Made by a program: the position numbers and the translations under genes | The notes under the pieces: model-generated | What the model was told of the DNA's origin: nothing | What the model saw: only the letters and a program-made list of their open reading frames with translations | Database searches by the model: none | Shown: piece by piece, positions 48,357 through 57,547 of the stretch | Numbering within the stretch: the first letter of the stretch is position 1 | Layout of the letters: every line of letters starts with the position of its first letter | Assembly: GCA_016703325.1 (NCBI GenBank) | Contig: JADJCH010000014.1 | Coordinates: 1-64,000, forward strand | From: Burkholderiales bacterium | GTDB taxonomy: Bacteria > Pseudomonadota > Gammaproteobacteria > Burkholderiales > Burkholderiaceae_C | Direction: 5' to 3' | Length of the DNA: 64,000 nucleotides

Positions 48357-49507
48357 GGTGAGTCACCCGCCCCGGGCGGGCCGTCTGGAGCTGCTTCCAG
48401 CAAACCCCAGGTGGCCAGGTGGTGCAGGGCTTCGCGCTGCTGTGCCGGCCCCAGGCCGATCGGCAGCTCCCACCCGGGCAGTTGCAGGCCGTAGGCGATG
48501 CCGGCCTGCTCGGCGGCCAGCACCCAGGCGCACAGCCGGGCGAGGCGGCGTTCGTCGTCCGGTGCGGGGGTGCGTGTCCAGTCGAGTTGCAGCCGGGCGG
48601 GCGGCTGCCCTTGGGCATCGCGGCTGACCAGGTCGCCGCCACCCGCCAGGCTTTGCGCCGTCTTCTTCCAATGCACCTGCGTCAGGCTGTCGCCGCGCCG
48701 CCAGGCCCGCAGCCCGGCCACGTCCTGGGCGGCCTGCCGGGTGCCCTGTGCCGGCAGCGAGGTGTCGGCCTCGGGGGAGGTCGACCAGGGCAGCGGCGCC
48801 GCAGGGGACTCGGGCGCAGGCCAGGCCAGCCAGCCCGAGGCGGGGCGCCAGACCGTCCAGGCACGGAACAGGCCGAAGGGGTAGCGGGTCTCGATGCGCA
48901 CCCGCTCGGCGCGGTGCCGGCCGCGCTTGCGCAGCAACTGGCCGAGCTGCAGGTGCACCTCGCCGCCGGCCGGCACGTCCACCCAGGTCCAGGCGGGCGG
49001 GGCGCCGCCGGGGTGCGAGGGCGCATCGGCCTGCGCAGCCGGCAGGTACAGGCCGATGCCGTAGCGCGCGCGGCCGCGTCGGGTTCTGCGCAGCCACCAC
49101 CACCAGCGGGCAGGCCCTCGCAGCGGGGATGTCGTCGGGCGGGTTGCGTCCAGCAGCGTCACGCGCAGCTGTGCCATTTCTCCGGCGAACACCGGCTCGC
49201 CGGCCTGGGCCAGCAGCCGCAGCCCGCGCAGGTTGGCGTGGGTGCCGTGCATCGAGCTCAGGCCGACCCCCGCCAGCCCGAAGGTGAGCAGGTAACCCAG
49301 GTTGAGCTGGTAGTTGATCGAGGCCAGCAGCAGCACCAGCAGCAGCGCAGCGAACAGCCAGCCCGCACCGGTGGGCAGGATGTAGACGTTGCGCTGTGTC
49401 AGGTCGAGCCGGTCGCTGCGCGGGTGGCGCTGTTGCCACCAGTGCTCCCAGCGCCGGGCCCAGGCCGGGCGCCGGGCTGTGGCAGGGCCTGCCGCTGCAG
49501 AGGTCAC
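48353..49507 (-). CDS. DUF58 domain membrane protein
   Basis: 384 aa from GTG 49507 (overlaps the MoxR stop). Two hydrophobic helices (LFAALLLVLLLASINYQLNL and LLTFGLAGVGLSSMHG) follow the DRLDLTQRNVYILPT start. The C-terminal DUF58 motif LRAWRRGDSLTQVHWKKTA is intact; in this family a von Willebrand A-like fold follows. DUF58 proteins are the partner of MoxR AAA+ ATPases, with a suspected role in assembling or metallating membrane proteins. Function is not established here. Confidence 0.88.
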   Translation of the reverse strand: MTSAAAGPATARRPAWARRWEHWWQQRHPRSDRLDLTQRNVYILPTGAGWLFAALLLVLLLASINYQLNLGYLLTFGLAGVGLSSMHGTHANLRGLRLLAQAGEPVFAGEMAQLRVTLLDATRPTTSPLRGPARWWWWLRRTRRGRARYGIGLYLPAAQADAPSHPGGAPPAWTWVDVPAGGEVHLQLGQLLRKRGRHRAERVRIETRYPFGLFRAWTVWRPASGWLAWPAPESPAAPLPWSTSPEADTSLPAQGTRQAAQDVAGLRAWRRGDSLTQVHWKKTAQSLAGGGDLVSRDAQGQPPARLQLDWTRTPAPDDERRLARLCAWVLAAEQAGIAYGLQLPGWELPIGLGPAQQREALHHLATWGLLEAAPDGPPGAGDSP

Positions 49508-50466
49508 CGCAGCCCCAGCGACGCGACCATCGCTGCCACCTGTTCCGGCGCACCCCGGCCGGCGCCGGGCAGGGGCAGCAGGCGGTGCGACAGGGCCGCC
49601 ACCGCCACCGCCTGCACATCGTCCGGGCTCACATGGGTTTGTCCTTGCAGCAGGGCGCGGGCGCGCGCCACCCGCAGCAGCGCCAGGCCGGCGCGTGGCG
49701 ACAGGCCTTGGCGGAACCAGCGGCCGTTGCGGGTTTCTTCGATCAGCGCCTGCACGTAGTCGAGTAGCGCCGGCGCCACATGCACCTGGCGCACCAGCGC
49801 CTGGGCATCGAGCAGATCCTGCGGGCTCATGACGGGCCGCAGCTGTCGCAGCAGCTCGCGCCGGTCCTCGCCGGCCAGCAGGGCGCGCTCGGAGGCCCGG
49901 TCCGGGTAGCCCAGGCTGATGCGCAGCAGGAAGCGGTCCAGCTGGCTCTCCGGCAGCGGGTAGGTGCCCAGCTGGTCGGTGGGATTCTGGGTGGCGATGA
50001 CGAAGAAGGGCTGCGGCAGCGCGCGGGTCTGGCCGTCCACGCTGACCTGCTGCTCCTCCATCGCTTCCAGCAGCGCACTTTGGGTGCGCGGCCCGGCCCG
50101 GTTGATCTCGTCGGCCAGCAGCAGCTGCGTGAACACCGGACCATGATGGAAGACAAAGTCCTCCTTCGCCCGGTCGTAAATACTGACGCCGGTCAAGTCA
50201 CTGGGCATCAGGTCCGCCGTGAACTGGACGCGTGAGTAGGTCAATCCGAAGGACAGCGCGAGCGCATGCGCCAGCGTGGTCTTGCCGACGCCGGGTACAT
50301 CCTCGATCAGCAGGTGGCCCCCGGCGAGCAGGCAGGCCACCCCCTGGTGAATCTGCTCTTGTTTGCCGACGATGACCCTGTCAACCTGTAACAGGAGCCG
50401 GGCCAGCTGTCCGGCGATGTGACGTGTCAGGTGCTTGTGATCTTGTCCGTGCATTCTGTCGAACAT
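49504..50466 (-). CDS. MoxR-family AAA+ ATPase
   Basis: 320 aa. Walker A LIEDVPGVGKTTLAHALA, Walker B LLLADEINRAGPRTQSALLEAM, sensor FFVIATQNPTDQLGTYPLPESQLDRFLLR and the lid domain, as in MoxR/RavA proteins that act as metal- or cofactor-insertion chaperones. First gene of the operon with DUF58 and TgpA, all overlapping by 4 nt. ATG 50466 is 56 bp from the divergent HDAC-like gene. Confidence 0.92.
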   Translation of the reverse strand: MFDRMHGQDHKHLTRHIAGQLARLLLQVDRVIVGKQEQIHQGVACLLAGGHLLIEDVPGVGKTTLAHALALSFGLTYSRVQFTADLMPSDLTGVSIYDRAKEDFVFHHGPVFTQLLLADEINRAGPRTQSALLEAMEEQQVSVDGQTRALPQPFFVIATQNPTDQLGTYPLPESQLDRFLLRISLGYPDRASERALLAGEDRRELLRQLRPVMSPQDLLDAQALVRQVHVAPALLDYVQALIEETRNGRWFRQGLSPRAGLALLRVARARALLQGQTHVSPDDVQAVAVAALSHRLLPLPGAGRGAPEQVAAMVASLGLR

Positions 50467-50522
50467 AACCGAACCTTGAGGAGACGGCCGGCGGCATCGC
50501 TCCACGGCCGTGAACGATCGGC

Positions 50523-51458
50523 ATGACCACTGCCTACTTCAGCCACAACGACTGCCGCGGCCACGACATGGGCCACGGCCACCCCGAATGCCCGCAACGG
50601 CTCGATGCCATCGAGGACCACCTGCTGGCCACCGGCCTGGACATTGCCCTGACCCGCATGGAAGCGCCGCTGGCCCGGCACGAGGACCTGATGCTCGCCC
50701 ACAGCGAGGGCTACCTGCTGGAGCTGGACGAATTCCTGCGCCAGGCGGTGGAGACCGGCGAGCACAAGGCCCTGGATCCGGACACCACCGTCTGCCCCGG
50801 CACCCGGCAGGCCATGCTGCGCTCGGCCGGTGCCGCCGTGGCGGCCACCGATGCGGTGATCGACGGCAGGGCCCTCAATGCCTTCTGCGCCATCCGGCCG
50901 CCCGGCCACCACGCCACGCGCTCGCAGGCGATGGGTTTCTGCTTCTACAACAACATCGCGATCGCGGCGCGCCATGCGCTGGATGTGCGCGGGCTGGAGC
51001 GGGTGGCCATCATCGACTTCGATGTGCACCACGGCAACGGCACCGAGGACATCGTGGCTGGCGACGACCGCATCCTGATGGTCAGCTTCTTCCAGGACCA
51101 GCTCTACCCCTACAGCGGCGGTGTGCCGCTGGGCGACAACATGGTCAACGTCGCAGTGCCGGCCTACACCCGCGGCATGGAGGTGCGCGAGCTGATCGAC
51201 GCCAACTGGATGCCGGCGCTGGAGCGCTTCAAGCCGCAGATGATCTTCATCTCCGCCGGTTTCGATGCCCACCGGGAGGACGATCTCGGTCAGCTGGGCC
51301 TGGTGGAGGCCGACTACGCCTGGATCACCCAGCGCCTGGTGGACCTGGCCGAGCGCCATTGCAAGGGCCGCATCGTGTCCTGCCTGGAAGGGGGTTATGT
51401 GCTCAGCTCGCTGGCGCGCAGCGTGGCGGCGCACCTGCGGGTGCTGGCCGGGGTGTGA
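50523..51458 (+). CDS. histone deacetylase-like (AcuC/APAH family) protein
   Basis: 311 aa. The zinc-dependent deacetylase fold has HPECPQRLDAIEDHL, the active-site pair RPPGHHATRSQAMGFCFYNN, the metal ligands in IDFDVHHGNGTEDIV and ISAGFDAHREDDLG, and the Tyr loop LEGGYVLSSLARSV. Members deacetylate acetylpolyamines, acetoin-related substrates or proteins. The substrate is unknown. Divergent from the MoxR operon. Confidence 0.92.
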   Translation: MTTAYFSHNDCRGHDMGHGHPECPQRLDAIEDHLLATGLDIALTRMEAPLARHEDLMLAHSEGYLLELDEFLRQAVETGEHKALDPDTTVCPGTRQAMLRSAGAAVAATDAVIDGRALNAFCAIRPPGHHATRSQAMGFCFYNNIAIAARHALDVRGLERVAIIDFDVHHGNGTEDIVAGDDRILMVSFFQDQLYPYSGGVPLGDNMVNVAVPAYTRGMEVRELIDANWMPALERFKPQMIFISAGFDAHREDDLGQLGLVEADYAWITQRLVDLAERHCKGRIVSCLEGGYVLSSLARSVAAHLRVLAGV

Positions 51459-51528
51459 CGCGCAGGTGCTGCGACGCAGAGGTGTGATGGCCGGAGGTTG
51501 GCCCGCACCGCTGAAGCCGGGCCGGGTC

Positions 51529-52236
51529 TCAACGCTGGGCCGCACTGTGCCCGGGCGCCGGGCCGGCCTCGAACTCCACTGCGATGCGGATGCGCGATCG
51601 CACCGGCTGGCCCTGCCACTCCCCGGGCGTGAAGCGGGCGGCCAGGAAGGCCTGCCGGGCGGCCTCCTGGAAAGGCGGCGGCAGGTCCACCTCCGATGAC
51701 TCCACCCGCACCCGCTGCACGGCGCCGTGCTCGTCGATGAACAGCGTCAGCACGCCTTGCCAGTGGCCTTCAGGGGCTCCTTCGGGATAGGCCAGCAGCA
51801 CCTCGGCGCTGGGCTCCGGTCCGCGGGTGAGGGAGCTGCGCGGCAGGTACTCGTCGCCCGCCTCACCCGGGCCGGGCGGGGCGGTGAGGGAGGCTGGTTC
51901 GGTCTGTGCCGTGGCCTCCGGCGCGGAGGTTGGTTTGGCAGCCTGCAGCGGGGCGTCCGGGTCTGCTGTAGCCTGCGCCGGCTGTTCCCGATCTGTCCTG
52001 GTGGCAGGTTCGGGAGAAGGCAGTGGGGCCTCGGCCAGCGGTCTCAGCGCCACCGCCACCTGCCGGGCTGCACGGGGCGCTGCGGTGGGCGTTCCGCCGC
52101 CCGGAGCCTGGCCCCACAGGCCCCAGGCTCCCAGCACCAGCAGGTGCAGCCATGCAACGGTGATCCACAGGGCGAACGGCGGGGGGCGCGGTGTGCCGTG
52201 GCCAGTGGTCGGGCTCAGTCGGTCAACTCTCGCCAC
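51529..52236 (-). CDS. TonB-like energy transducer protein
   Basis: 235 aa from GTG 52236. One N-terminal membrane helix (ALWITVAWLHLLVLGAWGLW), a Pro/Ala/Glu-rich periplasmic spacer and a C-terminal TonB_C domain (VLTLFIDEHGAVQRVRVE, then FTPGEWQGQPVRSRI). It overlaps the pilY1 end by 22 nt, so it is probably the last gene of the pilus operon. No exbB/exbD is near. It may transduce energy to a TonB-dependent receptor or support pilus assembly; the link to pili is only positional. Confidence 0.8.
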   Translation of the reverse strand: MARVDRLSPTTGHGTPRPPPFALWITVAWLHLLVLGAWGLWGQAPGGGTPTAAPRAARQVAVALRPLAEAPLPSPEPATRTDREQPAQATADPDAPLQAAKPTSAPEATAQTEPASLTAPPGPGEAGDEYLPRSSLTRGPEPSAEVLLAYPEGAPEGHWQGVLTLFIDEHGAVQRVRVESSEVDLPPPFQEAARQAFLAARFTPGEWQGQPVRSRIRIAVEFEAGPAPGHSAAQR

Positions 52237-55200
52237 GAGGTGCGCCGGGCGTTGAAGATGGTGCTGCCGGCCACTCCGGTGGAGTCCTGCTGGCCGCCCG
52301 TCTGGTCGGCAAAGTTGAGGAAGGCCTTGATGTTGCCCTGGCCATCGTCGAAGCGTTCGATGCCGACGATCATCGGGTTGGCGTAGGTGGCCATGCCGGT
52401 GACCGCACCGGTACTGATGTTGAACTGGTACAGCGTTGAGCTGCCGCCGCCGCTGCACATGTCGGCCGATGGGCTGGTGCCGACAAAGGCCAGGATGCCG
52501 TTGCCCAGCGCCGTGGGGTTGATGGCGACCCGCTGGTTGGTGGGCAGTTCGGCATACCAACCCTTCTTGGTGGACCAGTCCACCGTCTGGGTGCTGTCGG
52601 TGGACAGGGTGATCTGGGTCAGTTGGGCCTTGCCTGCGGTGGTGGTCAGGTCACCCAGCCCGCTGCCTTCGCTGCTGCTCCAAGTGTCCTTGATCGAATA
52701 GATGCCCTGCTGGGAGCTGTCGCTCACGTCGGGGTCACCCAGGTAGCGGCCGGTGCCGAAGGAGATCACCGGAATGCTGCCGCTGCCGGTGGCCACTTCG
52801 TTGAGTGCCGGCTTGGTGGTGATCGGGCGGCCCGGTGTGCGGGCCAGCAACTGAGCCGCAACCTGGGTCACGCTGCCTGCAGCGTAGGTCGGCACGAAGC
52901 GCCAGAAGTTGCCCTGCATGTCGCCGGCGTAGAAGCGCAGCGCGGTGTTGTCAGAGCTGCTGGCCACCCAGGCATTGAGCTTCATGAGGTTGCTGGGTGC
53001 GGTGGCGCTGCCCACGCCGGTCTTGACCTCGCTGAGCAGCGTGCCGGTGAAGGCATCGAGCACGAAGAGGCGACCTTCGCCGTCGCCGGCATCGCCATTG
53101 ATGCCGTTGCTGTTGTTCACGCCGGAGGTGAAGGCCACGACCCATTTGCCATCGGCGCTCTTGGTGATGACGGGATTGCCCATCGCCAGGCCGAGGTTGG
53201 CGTTGTGGATCACCTTGCCGTAGCCGGTGCCCGCCAGGTTCGGGAAGTGGCCAAACTCCCACAGCACCGCAGGCGATGCCGGGTCGGTGATGTCCAATGC
53301 GTAGTAAGCGCGGCCGCCCGCCCCCAGGCCGCCCACCAGGATGGTGCGCCATTCACCGCTCACATAGATGTCCGCCACCACCGGTGTGCCGTCGACGAAG
53401 TAGCGGTGGTTTCCGCCGTAGCTGCTGTCGGCCAGTTTCCAGAGGTTGGGGATCACCGCCGTGGGCACAAAGGCCCAGCGCTCGCTGCCGGCCGGGGTGG
53501 TGGTGGAGCCGCTCACGCTGCTGTCCACCTGGAAGGCGTGCAGCATGCCGTCGTTGGCGGCCGCAAACACCATCTTCATCCGGCTGGCCTTGCTGCTGAC
53601 GTAGCTGTTGTAGCCGGCGTCGGCGTAGCTGAAGGGGGGCTTGCCGGCGTAGGCGGGGGCGGCGTTGACGATGTCGCCCAGCGCAGAACTGCGGCCGCGG
53701 AACAGCAGGGGTGTCGCCGTGGTGTTGTCGTTTTCGTAGGTGCTGGCGCCGCGCAGGTACTGGACCAGGTTGTCGCCGGTGACGAGATTCCGGTCTCCTT
53801 CACTCATCATTTCGTTGGTGCTGCATTGACTCAGCCGTTCGCTGGCGCTGCTGCAGCGGCCGTCGAAAGACGCATTCAGCGCCGTGCTGCCGGTGTTGGA
53901 CAGGTTGGCGTAGCTGAACTCACCCTTGGTACCGTTCTGGTTGAACCAGATGTCGCGGCTGCCGCCCGCGGACAGTCGGGCGTCAAGTCGGGCCGCGGCG
54001 CTCCACACCGGTGTGCTGCTGCCCATCGTGGGCACGGTGTACGTGTTGGTGCTGGGGTTCAGCTGGTACTGGTAGGCCTTGAGGTCCCCGGACCAGGTAC
54101 CGGAGGTGTAGCTGGGCAGAAACACCCAGCGGTCCGCGTCCACCGGAGTCTGTGTGCTGGAGGTGATGGCCGCAGCAGAGGCCGAGACGTCGCCAATGCG
54201 TCGGAAGGTGTCTGCAATTGCCGAGGCCACTGCGGCGTGGTTGGAGGCCGAGTAATACTGGCCGCGCCCGTTCACGGCTGCGTGCCAGAGGTCGTCGATG
54301 TGGGTGGCGTCGCCTTCCGAGCCGGTATTGATCGTGCCGGTGGGTACCGGCCAGGTCTTGCTGCCGGTGGCGCTCTTCAGGTCGGCCCAGTCGCTGGGTC
54401 GCAGGTAGCCGTTGAGGCCCAGTCCCAGGGTGAACAGGTTCATGTGCTGCCGGGTGTTCGGGTCGGGCAGCACCCCCTTGGCGTCGTCGCCGGCAACGGG
54501 CGGCAGCTCGTCGGCCAGGTCGGTGCGCAGGTCCTCCTGGTAGTAGTACTGCGCCACATCGGCCAGGGTGGGGGAGGCGTTGGCGCCGTTGTAGGGGCGC
54601 GGCTCGGCGGCATCCGCATCGCCGATCTGGGTGCGGCCGTCCAGTGCGTAGACCTGGCCGGTGTCGCTGTTCCAGTAGCCATCGGTGGTCAGCAGGGCAT
54701 AGGCGCGCTGGCAGGTGTACTGGATCGGGGCGCTGCTGCCGGTGGTGGCGTAGTAGCGCCCCACCCGCGACAGGGTGCGGCGCAGGGGGGTGCTGCTGGA
54801 GGCCGAGGAGGTGTACAGCAGGTCATAGAAGCTGGAGCGCTGGGTGCCGCTGAACTCGCCCGTGCCGAGGAACCAGGATCCGGACGACGTGCTGTCGCTG
54901 ATGCGGGTGAATCCGAGGCGGATCTCCGCGCCCACGCCTCGCATCGCCTTGCCGGCGGCCGACCGCATCGCGAGCTGGCGGGTGCGGTAGTAGGAGTACC
55001 AGTTGGCGTACTTTTGCGCGAGCGTTGACGTGGCCTCGATGGTCACACTGGTAAAGCGCCCGGACTCCGACCGATTCATGCAGTAGCGGTAGGTGTCGGA
55101 GCTGGTGTCGACGTTGCCGTTGACGTCATAGCGCCAGTCGCGCGGGGTGGCGGTGCTGTCGTTGAACACGTAGTAGGTGGAGCCAGCCAGGCTCACCGCG

Positions 55201-55571
55201 CCGGTGCGGGCAAAGCCATCGGTCCAGGCCGCCGTGAAGGTGGAGTCTCCAGAGGAGCTGCCGTCGGCTTTCGGCGGCGCGGGGTATTCCTCGTTGGGGT
55301 CGAAGGCGACCCCGTTGCACCAGGCCGAGAGCATGCCGTGGGTCGGCGCGCCGTTCAGGTCATCGGGCATGTAGTCCCGCGTCATCGATCCGGAGTTGTC
55401 CAGGATGAACATGACGTTCGGCTTGGGGTTGGTCGCCAGGCTCAGCGGCGCCTGGGCGACGCTGGCCCACTGGGACGAGGCCGGAGCGCTGAACAGCCCG
55501 CAGACGGCCAATGCAGCGAACAGGCTCGGGGTTCGCTGCAGGACAGGGCGGCGGGGGGCGGCGGCGGACAT
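52215..55571 (-). CDS. pilY1: PilY1-like type IV pilus tip/biogenesis protein
   Basis: 1118 aa with a signal-like start (ATG 55571; ATG 55616 is possible). A von Willebrand A-like domain has the MIDAS motif DNSGSM at about residue 58. The C-terminal half is a beta-propeller (PilY1_C-type; SASSNDNT-like blades, GGLGAGGRAYYALDITDP) and contains an Asp/Gly-rich loop (NGINGDAGDGEG) placed as the Ca2+ site of PilY1. Calcium-dependent binding there controls pilus retraction in Pseudomonas. Downstream of the minor pilins in one operon. Confidence 0.92.
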   Translation of the reverse strand: MSAAAPRRPVLQRTPSLFAALAVCGLFSAPASSQWASVAQAPLSLATNPKPNVMFILDNSGSMTRDYMPDDLNGAPTHGMLSAWCNGVAFDPNEEYPAPPKADGSSSGDSTFTAAWTDGFARTGAVSLAGSTYYVFNDSTATPRDWRYDVNGNVDTSSDTYRYCMNRSESGRFTSVTIEATSTLAQKYANWYSYYRTRQLAMRSAAGKAMRGVGAEIRLGFTRISDSTSSGSWFLGTGEFSGTQRSSFYDLLYTSSASSSTPLRRTLSRVGRYYATTGSSAPIQYTCQRAYALLTTDGYWNSDTGQVYALDGRTQIGDADAAEPRPYNGANASPTLADVAQYYYQEDLRTDLADELPPVAGDDAKGVLPDPNTRQHMNLFTLGLGLNGYLRPSDWADLKSATGSKTWPVPTGTINTGSEGDATHIDDLWHAAVNGRGQYYSASNHAAVASAIADTFRRIGDVSASAAAITSSTQTPVDADRWVFLPSYTSGTWSGDLKAYQYQLNPSTNTYTVPTMGSSTPVWSAAARLDARLSAGGSRDIWFNQNGTKGEFSYANLSNTGSTALNASFDGRCSSASERLSQCSTNEMMSEGDRNLVTGDNLVQYLRGASTYENDNTTATPLLFRGRSSALGDIVNAAPAYAGKPPFSYADAGYNSYVSSKASRMKMVFAAANDGMLHAFQVDSSVSGSTTTPAGSERWAFVPTAVIPNLWKLADSSYGGNHRYFVDGTPVVADIYVSGEWRTILVGGLGAGGRAYYALDITDPASPAVLWEFGHFPNLAGTGYGKVIHNANLGLAMGNPVITKSADGKWVVAFTSGVNNSNGINGDAGDGEGRLFVLDAFTGTLLSEVKTGVGSATAPSNLMKLNAWVASSSDNTALRFYAGDMQGNFWRFVPTYAAGSVTQVAAQLLARTPGRPITTKPALNEVATGSGSIPVISFGTGRYLGDPDVSDSSQQGIYSIKDTWSSSEGSGLGDLTTTAGKAQLTQITLSTDSTQTVDWSTKKGWYAELPTNQRVAINPTALGNGILAFVGTSPSADMCSGGGSSTLYQFNISTGAVTGMATYANPMIVGIERFDDGQGNIKAFLNFADQTGGQQDSTGVAGSTIFNARRTSWRELTD

Positions 55572-55620
55572 GGACGGACTCCGGGGGGTAAGCGATCGGG
55601 GTGCTGGCATCAACACTGCA

Positions 55621-56319
55621 TCAGAAGTGCACCACCGTGTCGGTGTAGCTGACGGTGTTGCGTGCGCCCTTGGCGCGCACCACGATGCGGTAGTACTGCG
55701 TCAGCACCGAGCTGCCGAAGCGCTGCGAGCTGGCGTAGGTCAGATCGTCGCGCTGGGCGGCGGTGGTGACGGTGGCCGACATCGGTCGGGCGCACTGCAG
55801 CGTGCCACCGCTGGCGTTGGGATCGCCTTCGGCATCGCACAGCCGCAGGATGAGAAATCGTGCCGTCACCTGGTTGGGCAGGCTGTCCGGGGTGTTGCGT
55901 GGCTTCAGGCAGTTTGCGTGGCCGCCACAGTCGTTGTTGTCCCAGTCAATGCGCACGTCGGCGCTGTTGCTGCTGGTGCCTGTGGGGTCGAGTCGGGCGG
56001 TCTGGCTGTTGCCGGTGCCGCCGTTGGCGTAGTAGCCGAGCGTGGTTTGGTTGCTGTGCAGGTCCGTGCCGCCGACCTTGCCGCTCAGCCAGACGATGGC
56101 CTGTCGGGTGGCTTCGTCTGCGGCCAGCAGCGTGTCCTGCTTGAAGCCCAGGTTGCCCAGCAGGATGCTGCCGGTGTCCACCGCACGGATCAGGGCCACC
56201 GCGGCCAGCGACAAGGCCACCAGCGTGATGAGCGAGAACAGCAGCGACACACCACGGCTGGCGCGGTGCAGGCCCGACCGGGTCCGGTGCATGAGGGGTG
56301 AAGGCGGATGCGGGGTCAT
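55621..56319 (-). CDS. pilX: minor pilin PilX
   Basis: 232 aa. A prepilin leader with cleavage likely at RG|VSLLFSLITL, followed by the hydrophobic N-helix; position +5 is Phe, not Glu, which is usual for PilX. The globular part has C/W-rich loops (WLSGKVGG, DNNDCGGHANCLKPRN) and ends VSYTDTVVHF. It overlaps pilW as ATGA, and pilY1 starts 50 bp downstream. PilX initiates pilus assembly together with PilV, PilW and PilY1. Confidence 0.88.
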   Translation of the reverse strand: MTPHPPSPLMHRTRSGLHRASRGVSLLFSLITLVALSLAAVALIRAVDTGSILLGNLGFKQDTLLAADEATRQAIVWLSGKVGGTDLHSNQTTLGYYANGGTGNSQTARLDPTGTSSNSADVRIDWDNNDCGGHANCLKPRNTPDSLPNQVTARFLILRLCDAEGDPNASGGTLQCARPMSATVTTAAQRDDLTYASSQRFGSSVLTQYYRIVVRAKGARNTVSYTDTVVHF

Positions 56320-57542
56320 GACTGCCAGAGCATGTTGCGCAGCGGCACCAGGGTCTCGAAGACCTTGTAGCGGTAGTGCGTGTAGGGTTTGTCGGCCTCG
56401 CTGCTGTCCAGCCCGGGCACGCTCAAGCAGGCCCAGGTGCTGCCGTCCGGGCTCCAGACCGGGTAGTTGCCGGTGGCCGCCGGGCCGCTGCTGCAGGCCG
56501 TTTCATTGGGGCGTTCGTTGGTGACGGCCTGCTTCTCGAAGTGGCTGCTGCGGGCCACCACGGCCACCCGTATCGCCACGATCTGGGCCCATTCGGCCGG
56601 AGTGGTCGGTGGGGTGTTGTTCCAGGTGTCGGCGATGCGGTCGGCGTTGCTGTCCTTGCCGTAGACCGCTTGCAGGTCTACCACCTGCGGCTGGATCGCC
56701 TCGGCCGCCGGGGTGGCCGTGTTGGCGCTGCCGACGCTGAACTCGCGGGTGCTGCGCTGCAGCGAGTTGCCCGCAATCGAATAGACCCGGGTGCGCAGCA
56801 CCCCGATGTTGAGCAGGTGGCTGCCGGGTGGGAAGTTCACCGCGGTGCTGTCCACGCCTGCGTAGAGGCTGCCCGGGTTGGCGGCGCCCTCGTGATTCCA
56901 GGGGCCATCGGTACCGGCTTCGTGTTTCACCACACCCAGGGCCGCGTTGTCGCGGTCGGCGCTGGCGTTGAACAGGTTGCACCACAGGGTGTCGGAGAAG
57001 TTCTGCGGCACCGCCAGCAGCAGATCCCCCTTGCGGATGCCGTGGTGGATGGCGCCGTCCAGGTCGAACTGGGTGGCGTCGCGCCGGTGGCCCTTGAGTT
57101 TGAGCGGCAGCGCGAAGTCTTTGCCCGCGCTGGAATGCAGGGTCAGCTCGTCGGGGGCGCCGTCGTCGCCATTCCTGATCACCGCCGCGGTCAGACGGAA
57201 CTCGCCGCGGCCTTCGGCCAGCAGCTTGTAGCGCACCAGGCAGCCAGCCCCACCACCGGCGGTGAGGCCGAAACCCGCGGCCTGCAGGTCACGCTGCAGG
57301 GTGTGCAGCGCCACCGCGCCATTGATCTGGGCGTCTGCACCGGAGGTGGTGTTGCGCTTCTGGCTGTCGAAGAGGATGGCCACCTGGGTGATCAGCAGCA
57401 CCGCAAACAGGCCGATGGCCATGCCGACCAGCAGCTCGACCAGGGTCACGCCGCGCTGATCCATGCCAGGGCGCACGCCTGGGCGCACGCCTGGGTGTCG
57501 GCCGGGCCGGGCGTTCAAGGGGCGGTAGACGCAGGCGGGCAT
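56316..57542 (-). CDS. pilW: minor pilin PilW
   Basis: 408 aa from ATG 57542, or 382 from ATG 57464. The prepilin motif is RG|VTLVELLVGMAIGLFAVLL with Glu at +5. If the first ATG is used, the leader contains a 12-bp duplication giving RPGVRPGVRPG; if the second is used, the leader is MDQRG. The mature protein has typical PilW loops and Cys pairs (CLVRYKLL, ETACSSG). Four minor pilin genes in line suggest they form the tip complex below PilY1. Confidence 0.9.
   Translation of the reverse strand: MPACVYRPLNARPGRHPGVRPGVRPGMDQRGVTLVELLVGMAIGLFAVLLITQVAILFDSQKRNTTSGADAQINGAVALHTLQRDLQAAGFGLTAGGGAGCLVRYKLLAEGRGEFRLTAAVIRNGDDGAPDELTLHSSAGKDFALPLKLKGHRRDATQFDLDGAIHHGIRKGDLLLAVPQNFSDTLWCNLFNASADRDNAALGVVKHEAGTDGPWNHEGAANPGSLYAGVDSTAVNFPPGSHLLNIGVLRTRVYSIAGNSLQRSTREFSVGSANTATPAAEAIQPQVVDLQAVYGKDSNADRIADTWNNTPPTTPAEWAQIVAIRVAVVARSSHFEKQAVTNERPNETACSSGPAATGNYPVWSPDGSTWACLSVPGLDSSEADKPYTHYRYKVFETLVPLRNMLWQS
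57469..57492. repeat. 12-bp tandem duplication in the pilW leader
   Basis: GGGCGCACGCCT occurs twice exactly, in frame, between the two possible pilW start codons. A change in copy number would alter only the length of the leader. Confidence 0.85.
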
Positions 57543-57547
57543 GGCAC

